Shown here: one piece after another, positions 10,681 through 20,614 of the stretch
How the letters are laid out: each line of letters opens with the position of its first letter
How positions within the stretch are numbered: the stretch's first letter is position 1
NCBI GenBank assembly: GCA_944990035.1
Contig: CALYLX010000098.1
Coordinates: forward strand, 930,001-994,000
Length of the DNA stretch: 64,000 nucleotides
Origin: Clitopilus passeckerianus
Lineage: Eukaryota > Basidiomycota > Agaricomycetes > Agaricales > Entolomataceae
Reading direction: 5' to 3'
Notes under the pieces: generated by a model
The model's input: the letters and a program-made list of their open reading frames with translations, nothing else
The model's database searches: none
Told to the model about the DNA's origin: nothing
Position numbers and translations under genes: made by a program

Positions 10681-12124
10681 CGAATTTGGTTGCAATGACA
10701 GTGTCAACAACCAGGGATTTGAGCTGATACCATGTGAGGTGATCAGGATCTGGAGCAGAAGTGTTTGAGCACTTTGCCAGTTCTTCTCTGAGCTCGCTGA
10801 CACCAAAGTCCCACCACTCGCGCAGAGGAGACTGAGGCACGTCGTCAAGCACAGAGGGGTCAACAGGGCGGTCAGATGCCGAGTTGTATGTTGAATCAAG
10901 AGCAGCCCACAGCGACTCAAGGGAGTTGCAAGGTTCACCATTGTGGCGAATTGCTTCGTGTGTAGGGAGCTCGCGCTGTTTCGCCCAGCGCATAAGATCC
11001 CATGGACGCTTGTTGGTAGTAGCAATCGTCTGGATCCTACTATCAAAGAACTTGCGCTTGGCCACTTTCGTGGTCCTGTGGAACGCCCTGTAATCAGCGA
11101 CCGCCTTGGAAGCGCGATACACTCTGACAGCCTCAGAGCACTCAGGATTCCACCAGGACTTTGACCTGGTGGAGATGCGGGCAGTCTTTGAGTTGTTATC
11201 CCAAGACTGCTTAATAGCAGTTGCAATGGCGCCCGTGCAGCGTTCAATTGCTTCTGCTGTTGTGAGACCAGATGTGTCCAGTGCTCGCAAAGAAGAGGAC
11301 AGCTCCTTTAGAAACTCTTCCTCTTGCTCGCTGCCCCTTGGCAGAGTGACGCGCTCAGCGGCCAGCTGCACAGGCTGGATAGGGAGCGTGACGGTCAGAG
11401 GAGCATGGTCAGAGGGTCCTTTCCACTCTGTGACCACGCTGTGTGAAGTCCCTGCAGTGCGACCCACAGGGAGAAAGAATAGATCAATGACTGACGGCCT
11501 AAGGCTGACAGCATGCGGGAAGTGAGTAGGAGTGCGTACTGGTAGTACGCTAGCCTCCAAACCCAGGTCAAGCGCAACATCGCATAGTTCAGTTGCAACA
11601 TGATTTGTAGAGTTGTAGTCTGGGTCCCAGACTGACGACTTGCAGTTGAAGTCCCCTGCCATGCAGAGCATGCTTGGGAGACGTGGGGCATTGTCACACA
11701 ACCAGCGAATGGTAGTACCATCCCCTGGGTCAGAGTAGACATTAGCGAAGTGTATTTGAGCACCAGCGCTCCCATACAGAGTTGTGACCACCACATCATT
11801 GTGGTTGGCGAGGTCGGTGCGAAATGCGGGCCGCATGCCTGCAAGACGCCTATGCACAAACGTCATAACGCGTGGGCGGTCAGTCTCAGATGCCGGACGT
11901 CTAAACATGACTAGCCAGTCTGGGTGAGTGGGAGCACCAATCACTGCCTCCCCTTCCGGGTTGGTAGTAGACACAGTGTGGCGTATGAGCCTCCAGGGAG
12001 GCTCTTGCAACAGAAGCACGTCAAAATCGTTCTTACGCTCTTCCAGGAGAGATGACACTAGATCATGATTTCTATTCACATTCTGTGAGTAGAAGCGAAG
12101 CATAGATACATATTTGTGACGCAT
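10616..12124 (-). pseudogene. LINE ORF2 N-terminal part: EEP endonuclease, RT deleted
   Basis: 502-codon open frame, the same as the one at 5467-6975 except for one residue (Arg to His in the segment after PPWRLIR). All EEP catalytic motifs (SQNVN, LLQEP, AGDFN, SVIDLFF, PSDHAP) are intact. The ATG lies 8 nt after the ORF1 stop, a spacing that suggests termination-reinitiation, as in other two-ORF LINEs. The frame ends just after the RT N-terminal linker because RT is deleted. It could give an isolated endonuclease but not a working retrotransposase. Confidence 0.88.
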
Positions 12125-12132
12125 AAAGTAAT

Positions 12133-14503
12133 TTAAACGTGAGCAGTACGATCACCCAGAGCCGACTGAATCGGTCTCCTCCTGGGTGGTTGAACGTTAG
12201 CATAACTTTGCGGTGCTCTAGCAGAAAAGCGTACCGCATCGTTGACTTCATACCGGCGCTGGATCCAGCCAGCGTCAAATCGGTGACAAGAGAAGGCGCA
12301 CTTGGACGAATCCGCTGTGTGTGCCTTGCCGCAGTTGATGCACCTGGGTGCGTGGGGGCACGGTTCACCATCAGGAGTGGCAGGAACCGGGGGATTCGCA
12401 TCAGGCTTCTCCCAACAGCAGTGGGAGAGCTTGCGATGATTCTGCGTGTCATGGCCATAGCCACAGTGAGCGCAGGAGTTGTACTGCTGCCTACAAGAGG
12501 CAGTTGGGTGTCCCCAAGCCCAACAGCGCTGGCACTGAGGGACGCCGGCGTGTACACTGGCAGGGGAGATATTGCACAGGCGTCCTCCGATGGACACCTT
12601 CTTATTGGTGATGGACTTGAGGGCGGTACCAGACCTAGAGTCCCAGAAGTCGAAGAAGACCATGCACATATCATGCGATGGGCTGGCGCGATGAATACGT
12701 GGCTTTCCAGCAAGCTGGAGCGACGACGTAGTGGTGTTCTGACGCAGGAGTGCTTCCATGGTGTCAGGAGTGACTGGAGTACTGCCCACTGCGCCAGAGG
12801 AGTAGTAGGGCACACCAGTGATGCGGGCGTAGGAACGCGATGCAGGGACCTCTACATTCACGTTGACAATTGGCTGGCCACCCTCTGTAAGAGGATACCA
12901 AACACGCTGCACAGCGAGCCGGATAATGCCCAGGTCGCTGTGGGTGGGTGTGTCGCTGAAGTGGACAATGATAGCGTCACCCCTGCCTACTTCGGCATGA
13001 ATGGTGTTGTTGCGAGAACCTCCAGCAGACAGCCGGAGGTTGAGAGTAGAAACAGCCTGCTCAGGCGGAATGGGGAGAGGCGCAGGGATGGCATCGCTGC
13101 CAGTGCCTCTGCGCACATAAATGAAGCATTGCCTGCGAGATGGGCCGCGCGTGGTGGATTTGAGCTTCTGCTTCTTCTTCAAAGGAGAGGGAGCAGAGGG
13201 GAGGGGAGAGGACGCTGCCTTGCGCTTGTTGGCATTAGAATTGTCCTTGAGTTGCGCTACTTCATCCCAGGATAGTCCAGGGAGATGACGGGCGAGTTCA
13301 GCAAGTTCTGCGCATTGGTGCGCAGACATGCCAACAGTAACCTCTGCAAAAGAGCGAGGGGCGGCGTTTGCAGGCCGTCTGGGCGGCTGCGAAGCGACAG
13401 AAGCGTAGGACGCCTTGGGAGCGCGCTGACGCTGTTGCGGTTGCTGCTGCTGCTGCTGGGGCGCATTAGCAGGCTTGGGCGCACGCACAGCATGCGGGTC
13501 GGGCAAACCGGCGCTGGAATTGCATCCAGTTACCCGAATGGATCCGCTCAGGCTGCGGTTGCGCAGGGGCAGCACCTGTGGCAACACCTGGGGCAGGTCC
13601 AGGGACCCGGCTGCCAGATTGTTGAGATGTTGCTGTGGACTCCTGTCCCTCCATGAGAGCCGGAGATTTGTGACCAGTGGCAGTGTGTTCCGCGGGTCGG
13701 GGAGGGGTAACCTGGGTCCTGGCGCCTTGGGAGGCGCTGGAGGAGGTGGGGGCGACTGCAGGAGCAGGGGAGGCCGGTGCTACACCATGCCCACCTGCTG
13801 CAGCAGTGAAGGGAGCGGATGCTGCGCTTGCAGCACCCTTGGGAGCAGCAGTGCGTGCAGGGCGCTGCTGGGGGGAAGGAGATGGCAGGAGAGCATCCAA
13901 TGCGTCCCTAACACGTCGAATTTGAGGGAGACACTCCTCATCCACACTGAGGTAGTCTGTGATATGAACAGATGCCGCGCGAGCAACTGTTGAGACAAGG
14001 CAGTCTGCAATGAGCTTCGCCTGAAGCTCATCTACAGCACTAGGTGGACAGTGGTCCATCCAACCTTGCATAGTGACAAGAGCATCGGTAAGGGCCTCTA
14101 CATCATCCCTGACGGCCGCCTCTGTAGCCTGTAAAGACAGGGTATAAGAGTCCTTCTCTTCGTGTCCTGGAAACAGAGCTTTGAACTCTGTTTGAGTGGG
14201 AGAGGCTGCCCTGGAGGCAGTTCTAGACTTGGGCTGCGCTACAGCAGCGCCAGAGGCGTTCTTCCTGCGCTTGTGCTCTGGGGAGGAAGGGGCTGAAGGA
14301 GCAGGGCCCTCATCTGCATCGAAATCATCGTCCTCCTCCATTGCTGGAGTGGGACGCTTGTTCCGAGCGCCAGAGGGGCCCTGGGGTGTTTCTTCACCAT
14401 CAAATGCGCCATAGTCACGACCATGGCCCTTCTGAGGTGTGGATGGCGTTGGAGTTGGATCCGGCGGCCGGGGAGTCTTCTTGCTGCCTCCTGCACTACT
14501 CAT
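12133..14503 (-). pseudogene. LINE ORF1 with complete N-terminus, split by a 41-bp deletion
   Basis: The most complete ORF1 here. The ATG at 14503 (MSSAGGSKKTPRPPDP) opens a 345-codon frame (13466-14503): a disordered acidic/proline-rich N-terminus, a helical segment (LQATEAAVRDDVEALTDAL... to SVDEECLPQIRRVRDAL), then an Ala/Pro-rich linker. A 41-bp deletion near 13505 shifts the frame, and the rest (poly-Q, KKKQKLK, central fold, three Cys/His knuckles) is the 484-codon frame 12133-13587. Without the deletion the protein would be about 800 aa. Putative role: binding LINE RNA in the ribonucleoprotein particle. The same deletion is in copies 1 and B but not in the copy at 15588. Confidence 0.87.
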
Positions 14504-14613
14504 AGCGCAGACAGGCGGATATACTGGAGAATAAAGCGGTGTACAAGCTGCTGGAGGGCAAATTTGCGTCGCTGTTGTGGCTGTGATGTTGGTGGTAACA
14601 GATCAAAAGGGAT

Positions 14614-15587
14614 GACAAACCCCGGACATCCCTTGGGTATGCCCGGAAACGCGCTGTGGATAGAATGCTGCATGAGTGGACTTGTCTACTGCAACAGCCT
14701 TCTTACTCTGGCAACAACTTCTTGCGCCTTACGCACAAAGGTGCTTCCCTGAGGCCCACTCACCTCAAAGGTGGGCCTTGGCTACGTCGTGTTGGTTCTT
14801 CCAATACGCACACTGCGCGCCTTGCACGCGCAGTCTTGGGTCACGCACCCATTGGTGAATTCCGTGCACGCTTCAACCTGGATGGGGAGACAGCGTGTGC
14901 ATGCGACTGGCGCATACTGGAAACGAGGGGACACATCCTTCACCAGTGCGCACTTTCAACGACGGCCCAACCAGCGCTTGCGCCGGGAGCTGTCGTCTTT
15001 CTTGTTCTTTCTTGCGAACAATCCTACCACTTTTGCGTTCCCATCGCAACAGCCCCCACCGCCGTTTCCCAAAGCCAGGAAGACACGGCGATGTAGGCCG
15101 CCTGACAAGGCCCCCACACACCTCCGCGATGCCCTCCTTGCTATGGGGGGCCACCGCCGACGAATGCCTGTAACAGGCTCCACTGCACCTCTGCGCCCTG
15201 ACGACTTTGTCTGGGTGCCGGGTGCACACCAATTTGTTCGCAGAAAACAGGCCGAAGCGTCTGGCATGGCTTTCCATGCATAGGCGTCAGTGCTCCATCC
15301 TTCATATAGCGGCAAGCCTGGCCCCCAGGGTTCTTGCTGCTTCTGCGGGGTGTTCCTCGCTACCATACTCGCTGAGAGATTTATCCTCGGGGGCCACCCT
15401 AGCTTGCTCTTTGGTGCACCTCGTATTCAGTGTAGTTCACTCGACGAACACGGTTCTTTACTTACGTTAGTATACAATGCATGTATTAAGGTACTTGCGA
15501 CCGGACTGCGATCGGGCGCCGGAATATAAATTGTCAGACGCCCCCTCCTAGGGCGTAGGGCTTTGAACAAAAAAAAAAAAAAAAAAA
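14614..15587 (+). mobile_element. LINE 3' fragment, plus strand, with poly(A)
   Basis: Plus-strand mirror image of fragment C: ORF2 C-terminus from NKPRTSLGYARKR (about 14618) to EASGMAFHA (15283), 3' UTR, and 19 A at 15569-15587. A 2-nt loss near 14950 (CACCAGTGCGCAC) splits the frame, so the pieces lie in 14656-15096 and 14771-15283. The sequence variants are those of copy B rather than C. The left junction (14613/14614) is the exact mirror of 9968/9969. Confidence 0.87.
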
Positions 15588-17196
15588 TACCCTGTCTTTA
15601 CAGGCTACAGAGGCGGCCGTCAGGGATGATGTAGAGGCCCTTACCGATGCTCTTGTCACTATACAAGGTTGGATGGACCACTGTCCACCTAGTGCTGTAG
15701 ATGAGCTTCAGGCGAAGCTCATTGCAGACTGCCTTGTCTCAACAGTTGCTCGCGCGGCATCTGTTCATATCACAGACTACCTCAGTGTGGATGAGGAGTA
15801 TCTCCCCCGAATTTGACGTGTTAGGGACACATTGGATGCTCTCCTGCCATCTCCTTCCCCCCAGCAGCGCCGTGCACGCACTGCTGCTCCTAAGGGTGCT
15901 GCAAGCGCAGCATCCGCTCCCTTCACTGCTGCAGCAGGTGGGCATGGTGTAGCACCGGCCTCCCCTGCTCCTGCAGTCGCCCCCACCTCCTCCAGCGCCT
16001 CCCAAGGCGCCAGGACCCAGGTTACCCCTCCCCGACCCGCGGAACACACTGCCACTGGTCACAAATCTCCGGCTCTCATGGAGGGACAGGAGTCCACAGC
16101 AACATCTCAACAATCTGGCAGCCGGGTCCCTGGACCTGCCCCAGGTGTTGCCACAGGTGCTGCCCCTGCGCAACCGCAGCCTGAGCGGATCCATTCGGGT
16201 AACTGGATGCAATTCCAGCGCCGGTTTGCCCGGCCCCCTCCCCAAGCGCCTGCTGCACCACGCAGGGCGCCTAACCCGCATGCTGTGCGTGCGCCCAAGC
16301 CTGCTAATGCGCCCCAGCAGCAGCAGCAGCAACCACAACAGCGCCAGCGCGCTCCCAAGGCGTCCTACGCTTCTGTTGCTTCGCAGCCGCCTAGGAGGCC
16401 TGCAAACGCCGCCCCTCGCTCTTTTGCGGAGGTCACCGCCGGCATGTCTGCGCACCAATGCGCAGAACTTGCTGAACTCGCGCGTCATCTCCCTGGACTA
16501 TCCTGGGATGAAGTAGCGCAACTCAAGGACAATTCTAATGCCAACAAGCGCAAGGCAGCGTCCTCTCCCCTCCCCTCTGCTCCCTCTCCTTTGAAGAAGA
16601 AGCAGAAGCTCAAATCCACTACGCGCGGCCCATTGCGCAGACAATGCTTCATTTATATGCGCAGAGGCACTGACAGTGATGCCATCCCTGTGCCTCTCCC
16701 CATTCCGCCTGAGCAGGCTGTTTCTACTAAGGTGTCCATTGGTGGACGCCTGTGCAACATCTCCCCTGCCAGTGTACACGCCAGCGTCCCTCAGTGTCAG
16801 CGCTGTTGGGCTTGGGGACACCCAACTGCGTCCTGTAGACGGCAGTACAACTCCTGCGCTCACTGTGGCTATGGCCATGACACGCAGAATCATCGCAAGC
16901 TCTCCCACTGCTGTTGGGAGAAGCCTGACGCGAATCCCCCGGTACCTGCCACTCCTGATGGTGAACCGTGCCCCCACGCACCCAGGTGCATCAACTGCGG
17001 CAAGGCACACACAGCGGATTCGTCTAAGTGCGCCTGATCTCGTCACCGATTTGACGCTGGCTGGATCCAGCGCCGGTATGAAGTCAACGATGCGGTACGC
17101 TTTTCTGTTAGAGCGCCGCAAAGTTATGCTAACGTCCAACCACCCAGGAGAAGACCAATTCAGACGGCTCTGGGTGATCGTACTGCTCACGTTTAA
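15588..17196 (+). pseudogene. LINE ORF1 with internal deletion and stop codons
   Basis: ORF1 of copy E. The reading frame enters from 15588 without a start, meets a TGA near 15814 (CGA Arg in the other copies), then is open at 15832-17036. It lacks ~440 bp between EQAVST (16728) and KVSIGGRL, which removes the conserved central fold, and has a TGA at 17035-17037 inside the last knuckle (SSKCA then stop). Unlike the left-hand copies it keeps the 41-bp segment near 16235-16275, so poly-Q and knuckles stay in one frame. Not functional. Confidence 0.85.
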
Positions 17197-17830
17197 ATTA
17201 CTTTATGCGTCACAAACATGTATCTATGCTTCGCTCCTACCCACAGAACGTGAACAGAAACCATGATCTAGTGTCATCTCTCCTGGAAGAGCGTAAGAAC
17301 GATTTTGACGTGCTTCTGTTGCAAGAGCCTCCCTGGAGGCTCATACGCCGCACTGTGTCTACTACCAACCCGGAAGGGGAGGCAGTGATTGGTGCTCCCA
17401 CTCACCCAGACTGGCTAGTCATGTTTAGACGCCCAGCATTCTACAAATCATGTTGCAACTGAACTGACCGCCCTGTTGACCCCTCTATGCTTGACCACGT
17501 GCCTCAGTCTCCTCCGCGCGAGTGGTGGGACTTTGGTGTTAATGAGCTTAGAGAAGAACTTGCAAAGTGCTCTAACACTTCTGCTCCGGGTCCTGATCAC
17601 CTCACGTGGTATCAGCTCAAATCCATGGTTGCCGACACTGTCATTGCAACCAAATTTGTCAAGATTGCCAATGCCTGCCTTCGGGTTGGTCACTGGCCTT
17701 CTCACTTCAAAGAGTCGCGGTCTGCCATTGTTCCAAAGCCTGGCAAACCGCACTATTCAACTCCCAAGATGTTCCGCCCCATTGTGTTGCTCAACACGCT
17801 GGGGAAACTCTTTGAGAAGATACTTGAAAA

Positions 17831-18315
17831 TGTTAAGGCAGAGCCTAACAACTTAGGTGATACTGTTTACGCTCGATGTCTTTGATAAACAAAGACAGAG
17901 ATTTGTCAGCAGCTGCGGCTGTACTGACGACCTGGTGAGATTGACAAAGCAAGGGACTTAAAGGCGAAGTAGAGAACTACGCAGTTAGGTAGATTGCCTA
18001 GGTCAAGCTGAGGAGCCTTGACCAAATGGTACAGGTTTATATACCTATCTAGTAGTTCTAAATATAGCGCATGCACAGCATGCTGAGTAAGTAATGAGTC
18101 ATGCGCAGCATGATGAGTAAGTACATGAGTCAGTATGACTCGATGCGAGTCAGAAAGAGTCAGATAAGGTATAAGTCTCTCACGATCGTGAGAGATGCGG
18201 AGTAAGCATGGAAAAAGATGAAAAATGCGCAGTGATGCGCAGCATATGTGAGTAATCGTGCATAGGTAAGCGGGCCGGGGTATGTAAGGAGAAACATGTA
18301 AGCAAAATCATAACA
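17831..18315 (-). repeat. Solo LTR of Gypsy-2 in the LINE RT gene
   Basis: 485 bp with termini TGTTA...TAACA, flanked by the perfect 5-bp duplication GAAAA (17826-17830 and 18316-18320). It is the same length as and nearly identical to the LTRs at 38379, 45148 and 53632, in the minus orientation. No internal element sequence is present, so it arose by recombination between the two LTRs of a full insertion. The insertion point is within the LINE RT motif LFEKILEN. Confidence 0.96.
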
Positions 18316-18999
18316 GAAAACAGGATGCAGTTTGAAGCGCAGAAATTCGGCGTGTTCCACCCCAATCAGTTTGGAGGTGTGCGCCAACACTCTACTGAGG
18401 ATGCGGGTGTTTATCTCACTCACATTGTCAAAGCCGGTTGGGCTAGAGGGTTGAAGACAAGCGTGGTCGCTTTTGACCTTGCTCAGTTCTTCCCCTCTCT
18501 CAACCATGACATGCTGCTACGCATATTGCGCAGACTGGGCTTTGCGCCAGAAGTCTGCAACTTCTTTGCATCGTACCTTGTGGGGAGACACACATCCTAC
18601 AGCTGGAACGGCGAAGAGTCCAGCAAGTATTCTGCAGATGTTGGCATTGGCCAGGGATCTGCTTTATCCCCTCTTCTCTCTGCGCTCTATTTAGTGCCAG
18701 TGATGAGACTCTTTGAGCGTAGGATTCCACCTGCTGCTACTACACTCATGTTGTATGTGGACGATGGTTCGCTCATCGTCCAGTCGCCATCCTTTGGGGA
18801 GAACATCACCCTACTCCAACAAGCGTACGCCATCATCACGGAGCTTGTTACTGCACTCGGCCTTGTCTTGGAACATGATAAGACAGAGGTCTTCCACTTC
18901 TCTCGCAAGCACAGCGATGTCAATCCTGCCATTGACTTGGGCTTTGCTCCACACACTGGCAACTCGCCACTTCAGCCCAAGAGCGTTTGGCGCTACTTA

Positions 19000-19211
19000 C
19001 AGTGACTCAAACAATTGTCCCAATGTTTCGCACTTTTTGAGTGTTTGGTTAATAACTTTAGACCAAGTACAAATAAGACTAAAGTGTAGGTATATATCTA
19101 AAAGCATTTGATCCCAGCTTCTAGAATATATAAAAATATTATAACTCCGATCAAAACCGATGGAGATATAGTGCAAACAAAACAGAGAAACATTGGGACA
19201 ATTATTTGGCT
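19000..19211 (+). repeat. Left terminal inverted repeat of the Tc1 element
   Basis: About 212 bp, matching the reverse complement of 20404-20614. The outer end carries CAATTGTCCCAATGTTT and the inner end carries the same motif in reverse (AACATTGGGACAATT), so each TIR is itself flanked by inverted copies of one ~16-nt motif, presumably the transposase binding site. Confidence 0.92.
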
Positions 19212-19360
19212 GTGCCTCAGAAATACCAGAACAGCCTTATTGCAGTGCACATAGCCTTTGGCAGTGCAGTACAGCCTATGAGGCTATATGCCACAGCCAT
19301 ATGGCAGTGCTGGCCATACATATAAGCAGCTGAAATGCTCTAAATTTCTCATAATCCACT

Positions 19361-20374
19361 ATGCACCCTATTCCTTCTGCTCAAAAGGAAAATATCATTG
19401 CTCTAGCTTCTAATCAATACTCTATTCGTGCTATTGCCTCCAAACTCAATGTGGGCAAGTCTACTGTCTCTAGGGTACTTCAAGAAACCTGTCCCAACCG
19501 CTCTAGCCTCTCCTCTGGCCGCCCCTCCAAGCTTTCTTCTACCGATGAACGGGCTAATATGGCACAACTCAACACTGGCAGGTCCCTTAACGCTGTGCAG
19601 GTCACCAAACACATCAACACCATTATCTCCAACCCTGTCTCCTCACAAACAGTCAGAAATGTACTCAAGAAAAACAATTTCTATGCTGTTGTGTTGAAGC
19701 CAAAGCCATTGCTTACTGCTAAACAAAGAAGAGCACAAGTAGCTTGGTGCCACAAGTACAAGGAATGGACTGTGGAGGACTGGAAAAGGGTGGTATGGTC
19801 AGATGAGACCAAGATCAATAGGATTGGGTCAGATGGAAGGCAATGGACATGGAAACAGAAGGGCCAGGGCCTGATTCCAAGAGAGTCAAAAACAGTAAAA
19901 CATGGTGGAGGAAACATCATGGTATGGGGCTGTATGGGGTGGAATGGAGTTGGGCAACTTTCAGAAATTGAGGGTATCATGGACCGCTTCCAGTATCGGG
20001 ATATTTTGGACACCCAGCTTCTGGTCAGCATGGAGAATTTGGACATTCCAGAAGACGATAGGATTTTCTAGCAAGACAACAACCCCAAGCACACCTCCAA
20101 TGTGATCCGAGAGTGGATGGAGGACAATGATATTGATCTTCTAGATTGGCCTGCACAATCCCCTGACCTAAACTCTATTGAACACCTCTGGGAACATATC
20201 AAACGAAAGCTTAATGAACATCCAACTCATGCTAAGGGAGTCTGGGAGGTTTGGGAGAGAGTTGCAGCTGTATGGGAGGATATACCAGCAGAAGTGTGTC
20301 AGAACTTAATTGAAAGTATGCCTAGAAGGATAGATGCAGTACTCAAGGCCAAGGGAGGCAATACCAAGTACTAA
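19361..20374 (+). pseudogene. Tc1-like transposase with one internal stop
   Basis: 337-codon frame from the ATG at 19361 with one in-frame TAG (20069-20071). N-terminal paired-like helix-turn-helix (SIRAIASKLNVGKSTVSRVL, residues ~20-45) binds the TIRs; a second HTH follows. The DDE domain shows WSDETKI (first D), QDNNPKHT (second D, just after the stop) and SPDLNSIEHLW (E), with 34 residues between second D and E, the DD34E signature of the Tc1 family. The stop (most likely CAG to TAG) removes the last two catalytic residues, so the copy is inactive unless read through. It is otherwise full length. Confidence 0.93.
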
Positions 20375-20403
20375 TTGCTTTATTTTGTATATTTCTGGGA
20401 CCT

Positions 20404-20614
20404 AGCCAAATAATTGTCCCAATGTTCTCTGTTTTGTTTGCACGATATCTCCATCAGTTATGATCGGAGTTAAAATATTTTTATATATTCTAGAAGCTGG
20501 GATCAAATGCTTTTAGATATATACCTACACTTTAGTCTTATTTGTACTTGGTCTAAAGTTATTAACCAAACACTCAAAAAGTGAGAAACATTGGGACAAT
20601 TGTTTGAGTCACTG
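20404..20614 (-). repeat. Right terminal inverted repeat of the Tc1 element
   Basis: About 211 bp, mirror of 19000-19211 with a few mismatches (for example CGCAC versus CTCAC near the outer motif). It has the same outer/inner inverted motif arrangement (inner at about 20408-20425, outer at about 20585-20604). Confidence 0.92.

Larger units (their letters stand above)
10263..14613 (-). mobile_element. LINE copy D with complete 5' end, RT and 3' end deleted
   Basis: Minus-strand element with the only complete 5' end among the near-identical copies: 5' UTR 14504-14613, ORF1 12133-14503, EEP ORF 10616-12124, RNase H remnant to 10263. It has the same RT deletion and the same 41-bp ORF1 deletion as copy B, and 10263-14144 matches 5114-8995 apart from a handful of substitutions. 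The 3' UTR and poly(A) are absent; at 10262 it abuts the inverted 5'-end piece. At 14613 it is joined to a plus-strand LINE fragment. Confidence 0.88.
19000..20614 (+). mobile_element. Tc1/mariner transposon (DD34E) in the LINE ORF2
   Basis: 1,615-bp element bounded by TA dinucleotides (18998-18999 and 20615-20616), the Tc1/mariner target duplication. It has ~212-bp terminal inverted repeats starting CAGTGACTCAAACAATTGTC. It sits in the LINE RT-RNase H linker, and the LINE frame resumes directly after the right TA. The single transposase gene has one in-frame TAG. The long, nearly identical TIRs suggest a fairly recent insertion. Confidence 0.96.

Noticed and set aside
9969..15587. Twin priming as the sole cause of the inverted LINE 5' end next to a 3' fragment
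   Set aside because: The inverted pieces overlap the 3' fragments in content and the same junction appears at both ends of copy D, so a single 5'-inversion event does not explain the layout.
16310..16345. CAG/CAA repeat as a microsatellite or CRISPR-like array
   Set aside because: It is the glutamine run of LINE ORF1, present in frame in all copies; no spacers occur anywhere in the window.
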